A stretch of 64,000 nt of DNA, taken from assembly GCF_028369105.1 (NCBI RefSeq), contig NZ_JAQNDO010000001.1:6163501-6227500 (forward strand), read 5' to 3'. This document shows, piece after piece, positions 1 through 11,113 of this stretch; position 1 is the first letter of the stretch; the number at the start of each line of letters is the position of its first letter. Under the pieces are notes generated by a model that saw nothing but the letters and a program-made list of their open reading frames with translations, was not told where the DNA came from and did not search any database. This stretch comes from Polyangium mundeleinium (lineage in GTDB: Bacteria; Myxococcota_A; Polyangia; Polyangiales; Polyangiaceae). Made by a program: the position numbers and the translations under genes.

Positions 1-1227
1 GTCGAGCGCGGCGAAGGCCTCGCGGAAGCGCTTGGAATCGGCGAGCGAGTGCGCGGGGTTCGCGCTCTCGACGATCATCGCCCGGAACCGCTTCGGGTGG
101 TCCGTCAGGATCTCGTCCGGGATCACGTTGCAGGGCACGAGCCCTGTGATGATACGCGCGCCGGTGACGGGCGTGGTGCTCCCGCGCTTGCCGCCGCCGC
201 CGCCTCCGCCGAGCGAGGCCATGCGGGAATGGATGTTCATTCCGCCCTCTTTGGCGAAGCTTCCGACGAGGAGGTAGACGAGCTTCTCCAGCCACGAGTC
301 GAGCGTGGAATGGGGCGCCTGCTGGACGCCGAGATCCTCCTGGATGGCGACGCTCTTCGCGCGGGCGATGCGGCGCGCGACCTCGCGCACGAGGGCCTCC
401 TCGACGCCGGAGCGCCGCGCGAATTCGGCGACGGGCACGCGCGCGAGGGCGTCGAGGATGGGCTCCGCGTCGGTCGTGTGCTCGGCGAGGAAGGAGTGAT
501 TGACGAGGTCTTCTTGCACGAGCGTGCCGAGGATCGCGGCGAGGCAAAAGGCGTCCGTGCCGGGATGGACGGCGAGGTGGTACTGCGCGAGCCGTGCGGT
601 CTCGGAGCGCCGGGGATCGATGACGACGAGCGCGCGCGTGGGGTCGGCTGCGATCTCCTTGAGCACGTGGCGGGCGCGGGGAAAGCCGTGCGAGTGCCAG
701 GGGTTCTTCCCGACGAAGACGGCGACCTCGGCGTGCTCGAAATCGGGCGCGGTGTGGCAGCGGGGGCGGCCGAAGAGCTTGCCGTCGACCCAGAACTCGC
801 CGGTCTTTTCCTGGGCGAGGGCGTTCGAGCGGTAGACCGCGCCGAGCGCCGCGAGCGTCGCGGTGGCGTAGGTGCCGCAGAGGTGATTGCCCTGGCCGCC
901 GCCGCCGTAATAAAAGATGGAGCTGCCGCCGTGGGTATCGCGGATGCCGACGAGCTTCGCCGTGATCTCGCGGATCGCTGTGTCCCAGTCGATCGGCTCG
1001 AACGATCCGTCGGGACGGCGGCGGAGCGGCGTGCGCAGGCGGTCCTTGGCGTTCTGGTAATGGTCGAGCCGCTGGGCCTTCTCGCAGAGATATCCGTGCG
1101 ATCCTGGGTGCTTTCGATCGCCGCGCACGCGCGTGAGCCTGCGATCCTCGACGAGCACCTCGATGCCGCAGTTCAGGCTGCAGAGGATACACGCGGTCTT
1201 CTGGAACGTCCCGGCTTCGGTCGTCAT
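1..1227 (-). CDS. Molybdopterin-dependent oxidoreductase, N-terminal part (runs off window)
   Basis: This is the first 409 residues of a formate-dehydrogenase/nitrate-reductase-type (DMSO reductase superfamily) catalytic subunit; the C-terminus lies beyond the window start. Residues 12-19 read CILCSLNC and a further Cys sits in YLCEKA near residue 48, giving the Cx2Cx3C plus distant C pattern that binds one [4Fe-4S] cluster. Further on come FYYGGGGQGNHLCGTYA, VFVGKNPWHSHGFPRAR and VVIDPRRSETARLA, typical of the domains holding the bis-MGD cofactor. The start is the ATG at 1227-1225, preceded by GGAGG in GGGAGGCCCTCC. No twin-arginine signal is present, so the protein is probably cytoplasmic. 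The substrate cannot be told from this fragment. No partner subunit is encoded on the visible side; the next gene is divergent. Confidence 0.9.
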   Translation of the reverse strand, partial: MTTEAGTFQKTACILCSLNCGIEVLVEDRRLTRVRGDRKHPGSHGYLCEKAQRLDHYQNAKDRLRTPLRRRPDGSFEPIDWDTAIREITAKLVGIRDTHGGSSIFYYGGGGQGNHLCGTYATATLAALGAVYRSNALAQEKTGEFWVDGKLFGRPRCHTAPDFEHAEVAVFVGKNPWHSHGFPRARHVLKEIAADPTRALVVIDPRRSETARLAQYHLAVHPGTDAFCLAAILGTLVQEDLVNHSFLAEHTTDAEPILDALARVPVAEFARRSGVEEALVREVARRIARAKSVAIQEDLGVQQAPHSTLDSWLEKLVYLLVGSFAKEGGMNIHSRMASLGGGGGGGKRGSTTPVTGARIITGLVPCNVIPDEILTDHPKRFRAMIVESANPAHSLADSKRFREAFAALD

Positions 1228-1325
1228 GGAGGGCCTCCCGCGGAGGGGACGATACCACGAAGCGGTTTGCCCTGCCCGAGAGCTTCTCTCTTCCCGCCCG
1301 GCGCCGCTCTGGTAGAAGGCTTCTC

Positions 1326-2390
1326 GTGATGACACGTTTTTCTCTCCTCATGGCCACGGTCGCCTCGTTCGCCGCGGCGGGTTGCTTCAATCCGTACGCG
1401 GGCCTCTTCGATCCCGCGGCGATGCAGGCGCAGCAGGCGCAGGTGATGGCCGACGCGCAGGCGCAGAACGACGCGCAGATCCTCGCGCAGCTCGAAGATT
1501 CACGCGCTGCCGTGAAAGCGAGCCCGGGCGACATGAACGCGGCGCGGGTGCTCGCGCAGCGCGTGGGGGCTTGTTTCATCCTGGGGCTCGTCGATCGGAA
1601 GAAGATCGATGGCGAGGCGGCGATCGCCGAGGTGGATGTGGCGCTCGAAGAGGCCACGAAGAAAAACCCCGACCAGAAGGCCGAGGCGCTCGCGTCGAAG
1701 GGGATCTTGTTCCTCCACGCGAAGCGAAACGCGGAGGCCCTCACGACGCTCGAGGCCTCGATGGCCGTGCGGCCCACGGTGTTCGCGTGCGTGCCGCTCC
1801 TCAAGGAGCTCGACGACGCGGGGCGATCCGGGGAGGTCGTCGGCCATTGCAAGAAGGCGCGGCCGGCGGCGCGCGATGACGAGGAGCGGTACACGTTGCT
1901 CGATAGTTGCCTCCAGCATTCGCATGGCGGCGCCGCGGAGAAGGGGCTCGCGTGGGCGGGGCAGGCGGACATCGATTTCTACAACCAGAAGACGGACGAG
2001 ATCGTCCGGGAAAAGGCGGCGTACCGGGCCGAGCAGGAGGCGCACTCGGCGCAGATGCAGGCGGACTTCGACGCGAGCCGCAGGCGCTCGGAGCAGGAGC
2101 GGGCCGCGCGGGCAGGGGCGGGGAGCACGGGCGGTGGCGGGTCCACGTATTCGCTCCGGCTGCACAACAGTTGCTCGCGAACGATCAAATTGTTCTTCGG
2201 GGACAACCCGAAGTTCGGCAGCGGGACGCGGACGTCGCTCGGGTCGAACTCGACGTCGTCGTATTCGGGCGCGGGGCCGAAGACGGTGTGGATCGTGGAC
2301 GATCGGGATCAGGGCATTTCGAGCTTCGTGGCGAGCGGTTCGCAGTCGATGCAGATCACGTCGAGCTGCGCTGGGTTCTCGACGTACTGA
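1326..2390 (+). CDS. Lipoprotein with TPR-like helical region and C-terminal beta-rich domain
   Basis: A 354-residue predicted lipoprotein. The signal peptide ends at a lipobox (AAAGC, Cys near residue 20), so the mature protein should be anchored to a membrane. After a Gln/Ala-rich stretch (about 33-60) comes a helical region with TPR-like alternation (AEALASKGILFLHAKRNAEA) to about residue 200, then a charged coiled segment, a Gly/Ser linker and a C-terminal domain (YSLRLHNSCSRTIKLFFGDN onward) that looks like a small beta-sandwich with a Cys pair. The start is GTG at 1326 or ATG at 1329; AGAAGG lies 6-9 bases upstream. It is transcribed divergently from the oxidoreductase and its 3' end overlaps the convergent DUF2243 gene by 35 bases. 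Function unknown. Confidence 0.75.
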   Translation: MMTRFSLLMATVASFAAAGCFNPYAGLFDPAAMQAQQAQVMADAQAQNDAQILAQLEDSRAAVKASPGDMNAARVLAQRVGACFILGLVDRKKIDGEAAIAEVDVALEEATKKNPDQKAEALASKGILFLHAKRNAEALTTLEASMAVRPTVFACVPLLKELDDAGRSGEVVGHCKKARPAARDDEERYTLLDSCLQHSHGGAAEKGLAWAGQADIDFYNQKTDEIVREKAAYRAEQEAHSAQMQADFDASRRRSEQERAARAGAGSTGGGGSTYSLRLHNSCSRTIKLFFGDNPKFGSGTRTSLGSNSTSSYSGAGPKTVWIVDDRDQGISSFVASGSQSMQITSSCAGFSTY

Positions 2391-2856
2391 GGGCGCGCCC
2401 CTTTCGAATGAGCGCCCACCCGAGGCCGCCGAGCAAAAGCCCGGAGCCGAGGAAGCCGATGTCCCAGAGCAGCGCGTGCGCGCCGGGCCGGACGTGGTGG
2501 ATGCCGAAGAGCTGATGGTCGATGAGGCCCTCCACGAAGTTGAAGAGGCCCCAGCCGAGCGACATCGCGCCCACGAAGGTCGGCGTCGAGCGGGGGATCG
2601 TGTCCTTCTTGATGCCACGCCAGAGCACGGCGAGGCCGATCACGGTCGTCAGCCACGCGATCGCGTGGAAGAGGCCGTCGAAGAACATGTTGATCTTCAT
2701 GTCCCGGAGGTTCGTCGGAGGCAGGATCGACGAGAGCATGTTGTGCCACTGGAGGAGCTGGTGGAGCACGATGCCGTCCACGAATCCCCCGAGCCCTACG
2801 CCGAGCAGGATCCCCGCCGCGACGAGGCCCCCGTCCTTTTGATTGTCTCGTCCCAT
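2356..2856 (-). CDS. DUF2243 family integral membrane protein
   Basis: A 166-residue protein with four hydrophobic segments and the family pattern GLGGFVDGIVLHQLLQWHN near the N-terminus, followed by HAIAWLTTVIGLAVLW and a second half echoing the first (GLFNFVEGLIDHQLFGIHH). This internal echo, each half with an acidic residue and an HQL motif, suggests a duplicated two-helix unit. DUF2243 proteins are uncharacterised inner-membrane proteins, often near respiratory or metal-handling genes. The ATG at 2856-2854 lies 4 bases past the stop of the upstream small membrane protein, so the two form an operon. The 3' end overlaps the convergent lipoprotein gene by 35 bases. Confidence 0.85.
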   Translation of the reverse strand: MGRDNQKDGGLVAAGILLGVGLGGFVDGIVLHQLLQWHNMLSSILPPTNLRDMKINMFFDGLFHAIAWLTTVIGLAVLWRGIKKDTIPRSTPTFVGAMSLGWGLFNFVEGLIDHQLFGIHHVRPGAHALLWDIGFLGSGLLLGGLGWALIRKGRALSTSRTQRSST

Positions 2857-2860
2857 CACG

Positions 2861-3091
2861 TCACCCGTCCTTTCCCGTTCCCGCGGTTCGTCCGCGCTTG
2901 TGCAACACGAAAGCCACGAGCCAGACGACCAGGAAGGGAAGGAGCAGGAGAGCAAGGTGGTCCCACGTATTCGGATCCTCCCGGATGAATGCGCGTGTCC
3001 TCCGCGCGAGCGCGCAGTCCGGACACGCGAGCGCGAGGGCAGGGTGCGCACCGAGGAGACAGGCGAGCACGAGGGCGACGGTCGCTGGCAT
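2861..3091 (-). CDS. Small exported membrane protein with CPDC motif
   Basis: A 76-residue protein starting MPATVALVLACLLGAHPALA, a probable cleavable signal peptide, followed by a CPDC motif right after the cleavage region, an Arg-rich stretch, and one C-terminal transmembrane helix (LALLLLPFLVVWLVAFVL) ending KRGRTAGTGKDG. The expected topology is a short periplasmic Cys-pair domain tethered by one helix. It sits immediately upstream of the DUF2243 gene, so the two probably work together. A longer start at 3178 would add 29 residues but overlaps the divergent gene's start at 3177, so the ATG at 3091 was chosen, though no clear ribosome-binding site precedes it. The CPDC pair could hold a metal or a disulfide; this is inference. 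Confidence 0.55.
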   Translation of the reverse strand: MPATVALVLACLLGAHPALALACPDCALARRTRAFIREDPNTWDHLALLLLPFLVVWLVAFVLHKRGRTAGTGKDG

Positions 3092-3176
3092 GCGCGCCCA
3101 GGTTGCAACGGCGGTGCCCGCCTCTCCGCTGCGGAGAAGGTGCGCCGAGCGTGCGAGCTCGTGTAGAATCGCGCGC

Positions 3177-3845
3177 ATGCTTTTTCCCATCGCTCGCGCT
3201 TTTTTCCTTGTCCTTCCCATCCTCGTGGCCTGCAGCGGGAAGGTCGACGTCGATCACACCTCGACAAGCACCGGCGGCGGGGGCCAGGGCGGCTCGGGTG
3301 GCGCCGGTGGCGCCGGCGGCTCCGGCGATTGCCCCGCCGAGCTCCCCGTCGCCGGCGCGCCTTGTGACGTGCCGGAAAACCAACCCTGCTCGTACGGCGA
3401 ATGTTGCCCGCAGATGTTCACCTGCGAGGCGGGGAGCTGGGTCGAGACCCTCGTCGCGTGTGAGGCGCCGCTGCCGTGCCCCGCGTCACCGCCGCTCGAC
3501 GGCGCGGCTTGCGCAGGTCCGTGTGGGCAAACCTCGCCGTGCACCTATGCCTGCGAGGCGGGCGGCGCGTCGTTCACCGTGACGTGCGGGGACGACAATC
3601 TCTGGCACAGCGACATGCCGACCTTGTGCCAGGGCGCCATGACCTGCGGCGACATGCTCCAATGCCTCGAGGGGTATATCTGCGTCACGAAGCAGGCCTT
3701 CGTGGCCACGTACGAATGCGCCCTCGATCCTTGCGGGCCGGAGCCGCTTTCGTGCGCCTGCGCGGAGTCTCTCTGCGGGGACAGCTTCGCCTGCATCCAG
3801 GCCTCGGGCAAGAACGTCCTGTGCGAGTGCCCGAATTGCAAGTGA
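3177..3845 (+). CDS. Cysteine-rich lipoprotein
   Basis: A 222-residue predicted lipoprotein. The signal peptide MLFPIARAFFLVLPILVACS ends at lipobox LVAC, followed by a Thr/Ser and Gly-rich linker (GGGGQGGSGGAGGAGG) of the kind common on myxobacterial surface lipoproteins. The remainder is dense in cysteine, with short units such as CSYGECCPQMFTCEAG, CAGPCGQTSPCTYACEAG and CACAESLCGDSFAC, so it should be a disulfide-stabilised extracytoplasmic protein. ATG at 3177 gives the complete signal peptide. It is divergent from the CPDC/DUF2243 pair and convergent with endonuclease III, 15 bases away. No function can be assigned. Confidence 0.8.
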   Translation: MLFPIARAFFLVLPILVACSGKVDVDHTSTSTGGGGQGGSGGAGGAGGSGDCPAELPVAGAPCDVPENQPCSYGECCPQMFTCEAGSWVETLVACEAPLPCPASPPLDGAACAGPCGQTSPCTYACEAGGASFTVTCGDDNLWHSDMPTLCQGAMTCGDMLQCLEGYICVTKQAFVATYECALDPCGPEPLSCACAESLCGDSFACIQASGKNVLCECPNCK

Positions 3846-3860
3846 ACCGAGGCGGCCCGG

Positions 3861-4694
3861 TCATCCGGGCGGATCGGCCTCGGGCTCGCCCTGGGCCTTG
3901 ATACGAAGCGCTTCGAGCGCCGCGCGCGCGTCCAGCGTGCCCTCGGGGGCGGCCCGCTTGCTCGGGCAGAGCTCGTTCAGCGGGCAATGGCGACAATCGG
4001 GGGCACGCGCGGTGCAGACGTAACGCCCGTGGAGCTGGAGGCGCAGCCCCACGTCGATCCATTCGTTCGTCGGGAACGAGCGGCAGAGATCGACCTCCAC
4101 CGCCGCAGGATCTTCTTCTTCCGTGAGCACGAGCCTGCGCGCGACCCGGGCCGTGTGGCGATCGACGGCGATGCCCTCCGCGATCCGGTAGGCGTTCGCG
4201 AGCACGACGTTCGCGGTCTTGCGCGCCACGCCGGGCAACGTGATCAACGCGTCGAGCGTGCGCGGGACCTCGCCGCCGAAGTGCTCTGCGATGGTGCGGC
4301 TCGCCTCGCGGATCGCGCGGGCCTTGTTCCGGAAGAAACCGGTCTCGTGCACGAGGCGCTCGACCTCGTCTTGCGGCGCGGCGCCGAGCGCGGCCGGCGT
4401 GGGGTAGGATTGAAAGAGCGCTGGCGTGACGAGGTTGATCTTCCGGTCCGTGCTCTGCGCCGCGAGGATGGTCGCGACGAGGAGCTCCCACGGATTGCGG
4501 AAATCCAGCTCGATCCGCGGCGCCGGGATCGCCCGGGCGAGCCGCGCGTGGATCTCCGTGGCGCGCAGTCGATGCGACGACGGAGCAACGCCCGACGGCG
4601 GCGGCCCCTCCGGCTGCGCCGCGCCCCGCCGCACCTCGACACGCCTGGGTTTGCCCACGTCGTCCTCGGGATGCAATCGGCGGGCCCTGCGCAT
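3861..4694 (-). CDS. nth: Endonuclease III (DNA glycosylase/AP lyase)
   Basis: Base-excision-repair enzyme that removes oxidised pyrimidines and nicks the abasic site. Diagnostic parts are AILAAQSTD, the helix-hairpin-helix LPGVARKTANVVLA with the Lys corresponding to the catalytic lysine, VDRHTARVARRL with the catalytic Asp, and a C-terminal cluster loop CTARAPDCRHCPLNELC that fits the Cx6Cx2Cx5C ligands of the [4Fe-4S] cluster. The 277 residues exceed the usual ~210 because of a basic N-terminal extension of about 45 residues and a short C-terminal tail. The first ATG lacks a good ribosome-binding site, so the start may lie further in. It is a single gene between unrelated neighbours. Confidence 0.93.
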   Translation of the reverse strand: MRRARRLHPEDDVGKPRRVEVRRGAAQPEGPPPSGVAPSSHRLRATEIHARLARAIPAPRIELDFRNPWELLVATILAAQSTDRKINLVTPALFQSYPTPAALGAAPQDEVERLVHETGFFRNKARAIREASRTIAEHFGGEVPRTLDALITLPGVARKTANVVLANAYRIAEGIAVDRHTARVARRLVLTEEEDPAAVEVDLCRSFPTNEWIDVGLRLQLHGRYVCTARAPDCRHCPLNELCPSKRAAPEGTLDARAALEALRIKAQGEPEADPPG

Positions 4695-4760
4695 GCGTGG
4701 GCCCGGCGCGCGGACGGTCTCGGACGTGTCACGCGGCTCGGCAGGGTCGTCGTGGGACGT

Positions 4761-8747
<3,987 letters not shown>

Positions 8748-9184
8748 AGGTGGATCCCACCCTTCATAAGAAGAAATTTCACGATGGATCTCTATCCCCC
8801 CACAATGTGCTCATTACCCCAGCACCCGCCAGGCCGTCAGCGATTTTCCTCCCTCGGCTCGCATTTCTCTCGCGGACCAGGAGTCATATTTCTGACGGAT
8901 TCATCTCCCAGGCCTTTTGGGCCAGAATCGAGGACGAGGCGCGGGCCGTCGCGAAGGCGTCGACGCAGCACAAGGCATGTATCGTCACGCAAGGGGCGCG
9001 GGGGGGCGGCGCGCCGGTGTCCGCTCCCGCGCCAGGCGTCCCGTGCGCGGGGCATGACACTTCAATCGGCGTCGTGCGGAAGACTGCACGAATGCGTCAT
9101 TGACCTGGCGCCCAAGCCGTGTTTTCTTTCATTCTCTACCTTCAACGGTCGACTCGAAAGCTGGAAATAGCTAGGAGCGACGCC
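8748..9184. other. Divergent intergenic region, no gene seen
   Basis: This stretch separates the divergent kinase and PilZ-fusion genes. No open frame in it has convincing coding character. It holds two less GC-rich patches, about 8760-8910 and 9105-9180, which probably contain the promoters of the two genes. A loose sigma-70-like match (TTGACC, 17 bases, TTTCTT) begins near 9102 upstream of the plus-strand gene. AGGAG at about 9172-9176 is the ribosome-binding site for the start at 9185. Confidence 0.4.
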
Positions 9185-10333
9185 ATGTCCATTCTTCTTC
9201 ACCGCGTTTCCGACGTTACGCTTTCGGAAATCACCGCGGGCGCCTCGGTGCTCGACGGCGCCGAGGCGTTGAGCCGCGTCTATGACTTCGGCAAGCACCC
9301 GTACTTTTCATGGATGCAGGCGCCTGCGACACGAATCGAGGATTTTCGCCGGAGCCAGGCCCCCTATTTACATTATGTCGAGCATTTTTCACGCGCGTTG
9401 ACAGCGGTGCTCGCGCGCGTGCCCGCCATCGATCTGCGCCTCGCCACCGTCTATGAAAATGTCGCGGAGGAGCACGGGCACGGAGAAATCGAGAGCACGC
9501 ACCGCGGCACGTTCGCGGGCTACCTGCGCGCCATTGGCCTCCGCGAGGAGGAGGAGGCGCGGGAGTGCCCGATCCGCATCGCCGTCGCCTACCAGTCCCT
9601 GCTCGACTTTTGCCTCGTGAATCCCGCCGAGATGGGCGCCGCGGCCACGGGCATCGTCGAGTATACCCACATCAAGATTTCCACCCTGCTCGCACAGAAC
9701 ATCCACGAGCGATTCTGGGGGGACCTCGACGCCCAACGCCATTACCGCCTGCACGCGGAGATCGACGCCGACCACGCCGTCTCCCTGTTCGCGCTTTGCG
9801 AGGAGGGCTGGAAAAATCCCGCGTCGGCGCGACGCATTGCCTATGCGATGGCCTACGGGGTCCACCTGTGGTGGTCGTTGTTCGATGCGATGTGCCCGGC
9901 CGAAATCCTCCCCCCGTCCGCGACCGACGGCATTCGCCCGCTGATCGACGGAGGCGGCGCCGGTGAGCCGCTCGCGCCCGCGTCCGGCGGCCGCAGACCC
10001 TGCAATTTGACCGTACGAATGCGTCACGACGGGGGCTCGTGGCAGGCCGGGCGGGCGACGTCCCTCGGGCCGTTTGGCCTGGTCCTCGGCGGGGTTCTCC
10101 CGCCGCCGCTCGACGCCGCGATCGAGGTATCGATCGACGGGCTTTTCAGCGCCCCGCTCCCGATCCCCGGGCGCGTGCGCTCCCCGGCCGGCGAACAAGG
10201 CGGTTTCTGCGTCGAGTTCGTGCTCGACAGCGACGCGCAACGCGCCGAGGTGCGAAACGCCGTGCGCGCGCTCCTCGTTTCCGAGCGCACGATGACGCAC
10301 GGCAGCGGCGACGATTCCCTCCACGTAGTTTGA
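9185..10333 (+). CDS. Haem-oxygenase-like (iron-containing redox enzyme) domain fused to PilZ-like domain
   Basis: A 382-residue two-domain protein. Residues ~25-245 match the helical haem-oxygenase-like oxidase fold used by non-haem diiron enzymes, with acidic/His sets in the right order: EEHGHGEIESTH (95-106), VEYTH (159-162) and RLHAEIDADH (188-197). This suggests a diiron site, but the substrate is unknown. Residues ~275-375 look like a PilZ domain (VRMRHDGGSW, RATSLGPFGLVL, GRVRSPAGEQGGFCVEFV). The usual RxxxR and D/NxSxxG motifs are altered, so cyclic-di-GMP binding is uncertain. The ATG at 9185 has AGGAG 8 bases upstream; an in-frame extension to 9119 was rejected. It is followed by the GST gene on the same strand. 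Confidence 0.7.
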   Translation: MSILLHRVSDVTLSEITAGASVLDGAEALSRVYDFGKHPYFSWMQAPATRIEDFRRSQAPYLHYVEHFSRALTAVLARVPAIDLRLATVYENVAEEHGHGEIESTHRGTFAGYLRAIGLREEEEARECPIRIAVAYQSLLDFCLVNPAEMGAAATGIVEYTHIKISTLLAQNIHERFWGDLDAQRHYRLHAEIDADHAVSLFALCEEGWKNPASARRIAYAMAYGVHLWWSLFDAMCPAEILPPSATDGIRPLIDGGGAGEPLAPASGGRRPCNLTVRMRHDGGSWQAGRATSLGPFGLVLGGVLPPPLDAAIEVSIDGLFSAPLPIPGRVRSPAGEQGGFCVEFVLDSDAQRAEVRNAVRALLVSERTMTHGSGDDSLHVV

Positions 10334-10480
10334 CTGCGCCCGCACGGCGGTCGATACTCCGGCGCGCGCCGTGAGCGCACCTCGTCGCCCGAGCCCGCTG
10401 TTTTCCTGGGGCGCGGGTGAACCCGCGGCCTCTCGTGACGTCACGGAAACCGCGATTCGCCTGGAAAGACGCCGACCGTT

Positions 10481-11074
10481 ATGAAGCTTTATTCGCATCC
10501 GCTGTCCGGGAATAGCCACAAGGTGCGCCTCATGCTCTCGATGTTGCGCATCGAGCACGAGGAGATCGTGGTGGACCTCCTGAAAGGCGAGCACAAGACG
10601 CCCTCGTTCCTCGCGATGAACCCGCTCGGCCAGGTCCCCGTGCTCGTCGACGGCGACGAGACGCTGCGGGATTCGCAGGCCATCCTGGTGTATCTCGCGC
10701 GGAAGTACGGGGGCGAGGCGTGGCTGCCCTCGGATCCGGCCGGGATGGCCCGTGTCGTGCAGTGGCTATCGTTCGCCGCGAACGAGGTCCACCACGGCCC
10801 GTTCCTCGCGCGGCTGCATTTCCTTCTCGGCATCCAGCTCGATCTCGGCCTGGCCCAGGACCGGAGCCGCGCTGCCCTCGACATCCTCGACGCCCACCTC
10901 GCCCGGCGCGCGTGGCTCGAGCTCGATCGGCCGACCATCGCCGACCTCGCCGTCTTCCCCTACGTCGGCCTCGTCCGGGAGGGCAAGGTCATGCTCGACG
11001 ACTATCGCAACGTCGTCGCCTGGATCGAACGTATCCACACCCTGCCCGGATACGTGGCCATGCCGGGTCTTTGA
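10481..11074 (+). CDS. Glutathione S-transferase family protein
   Basis: A 197-residue cytosolic GST-type protein. The N-terminal thioredoxin-like half (1-80) begins MKLYSHPLSGNSHKVRLMLS, where Ser9 and Ser12 are candidates for the glutathione-activating residue, and contains NPLGQVPVLVDG (the cis-proline) and DSQAILVYLARKYG (the glutathione gamma-glutamyl site). The C-terminal half is helical and ends TLPGYVAMPGL. The likely role is conjugation or reduction of electrophiles with glutathione; the substrate is not evident. It lies 147 bases after the PilZ fusion gene, with a perfect GTGACGTCAC palindrome in between, and 39 bases before the AAA-TPR gene, with which it may be cotranscribed. Confidence 0.9.
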   Translation: MKLYSHPLSGNSHKVRLMLSMLRIEHEEIVVDLLKGEHKTPSFLAMNPLGQVPVLVDGDETLRDSQAILVYLARKYGGEAWLPSDPAGMARVVQWLSFAANEVHHGPFLARLHFLLGIQLDLGLAQDRSRAALDILDAHLARRAWLELDRPTIADLAVFPYVGLVREGKVMLDDYRNVVAWIERIHTLPGYVAMPGL

Positions 11075-11113
11075 TTCTGCGCGGCGGGCTCGTGGCAAAG
11101 CGGTGAGCGACGC

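Noticed and set aside
49..1329. 426-residue plus-strand open frame at the window start
   Set aside because: It is an antisense shadow of the molybdopterin oxidoreductase on the minus strand; its product is Arg/Gly/Glu-rich with no domain.
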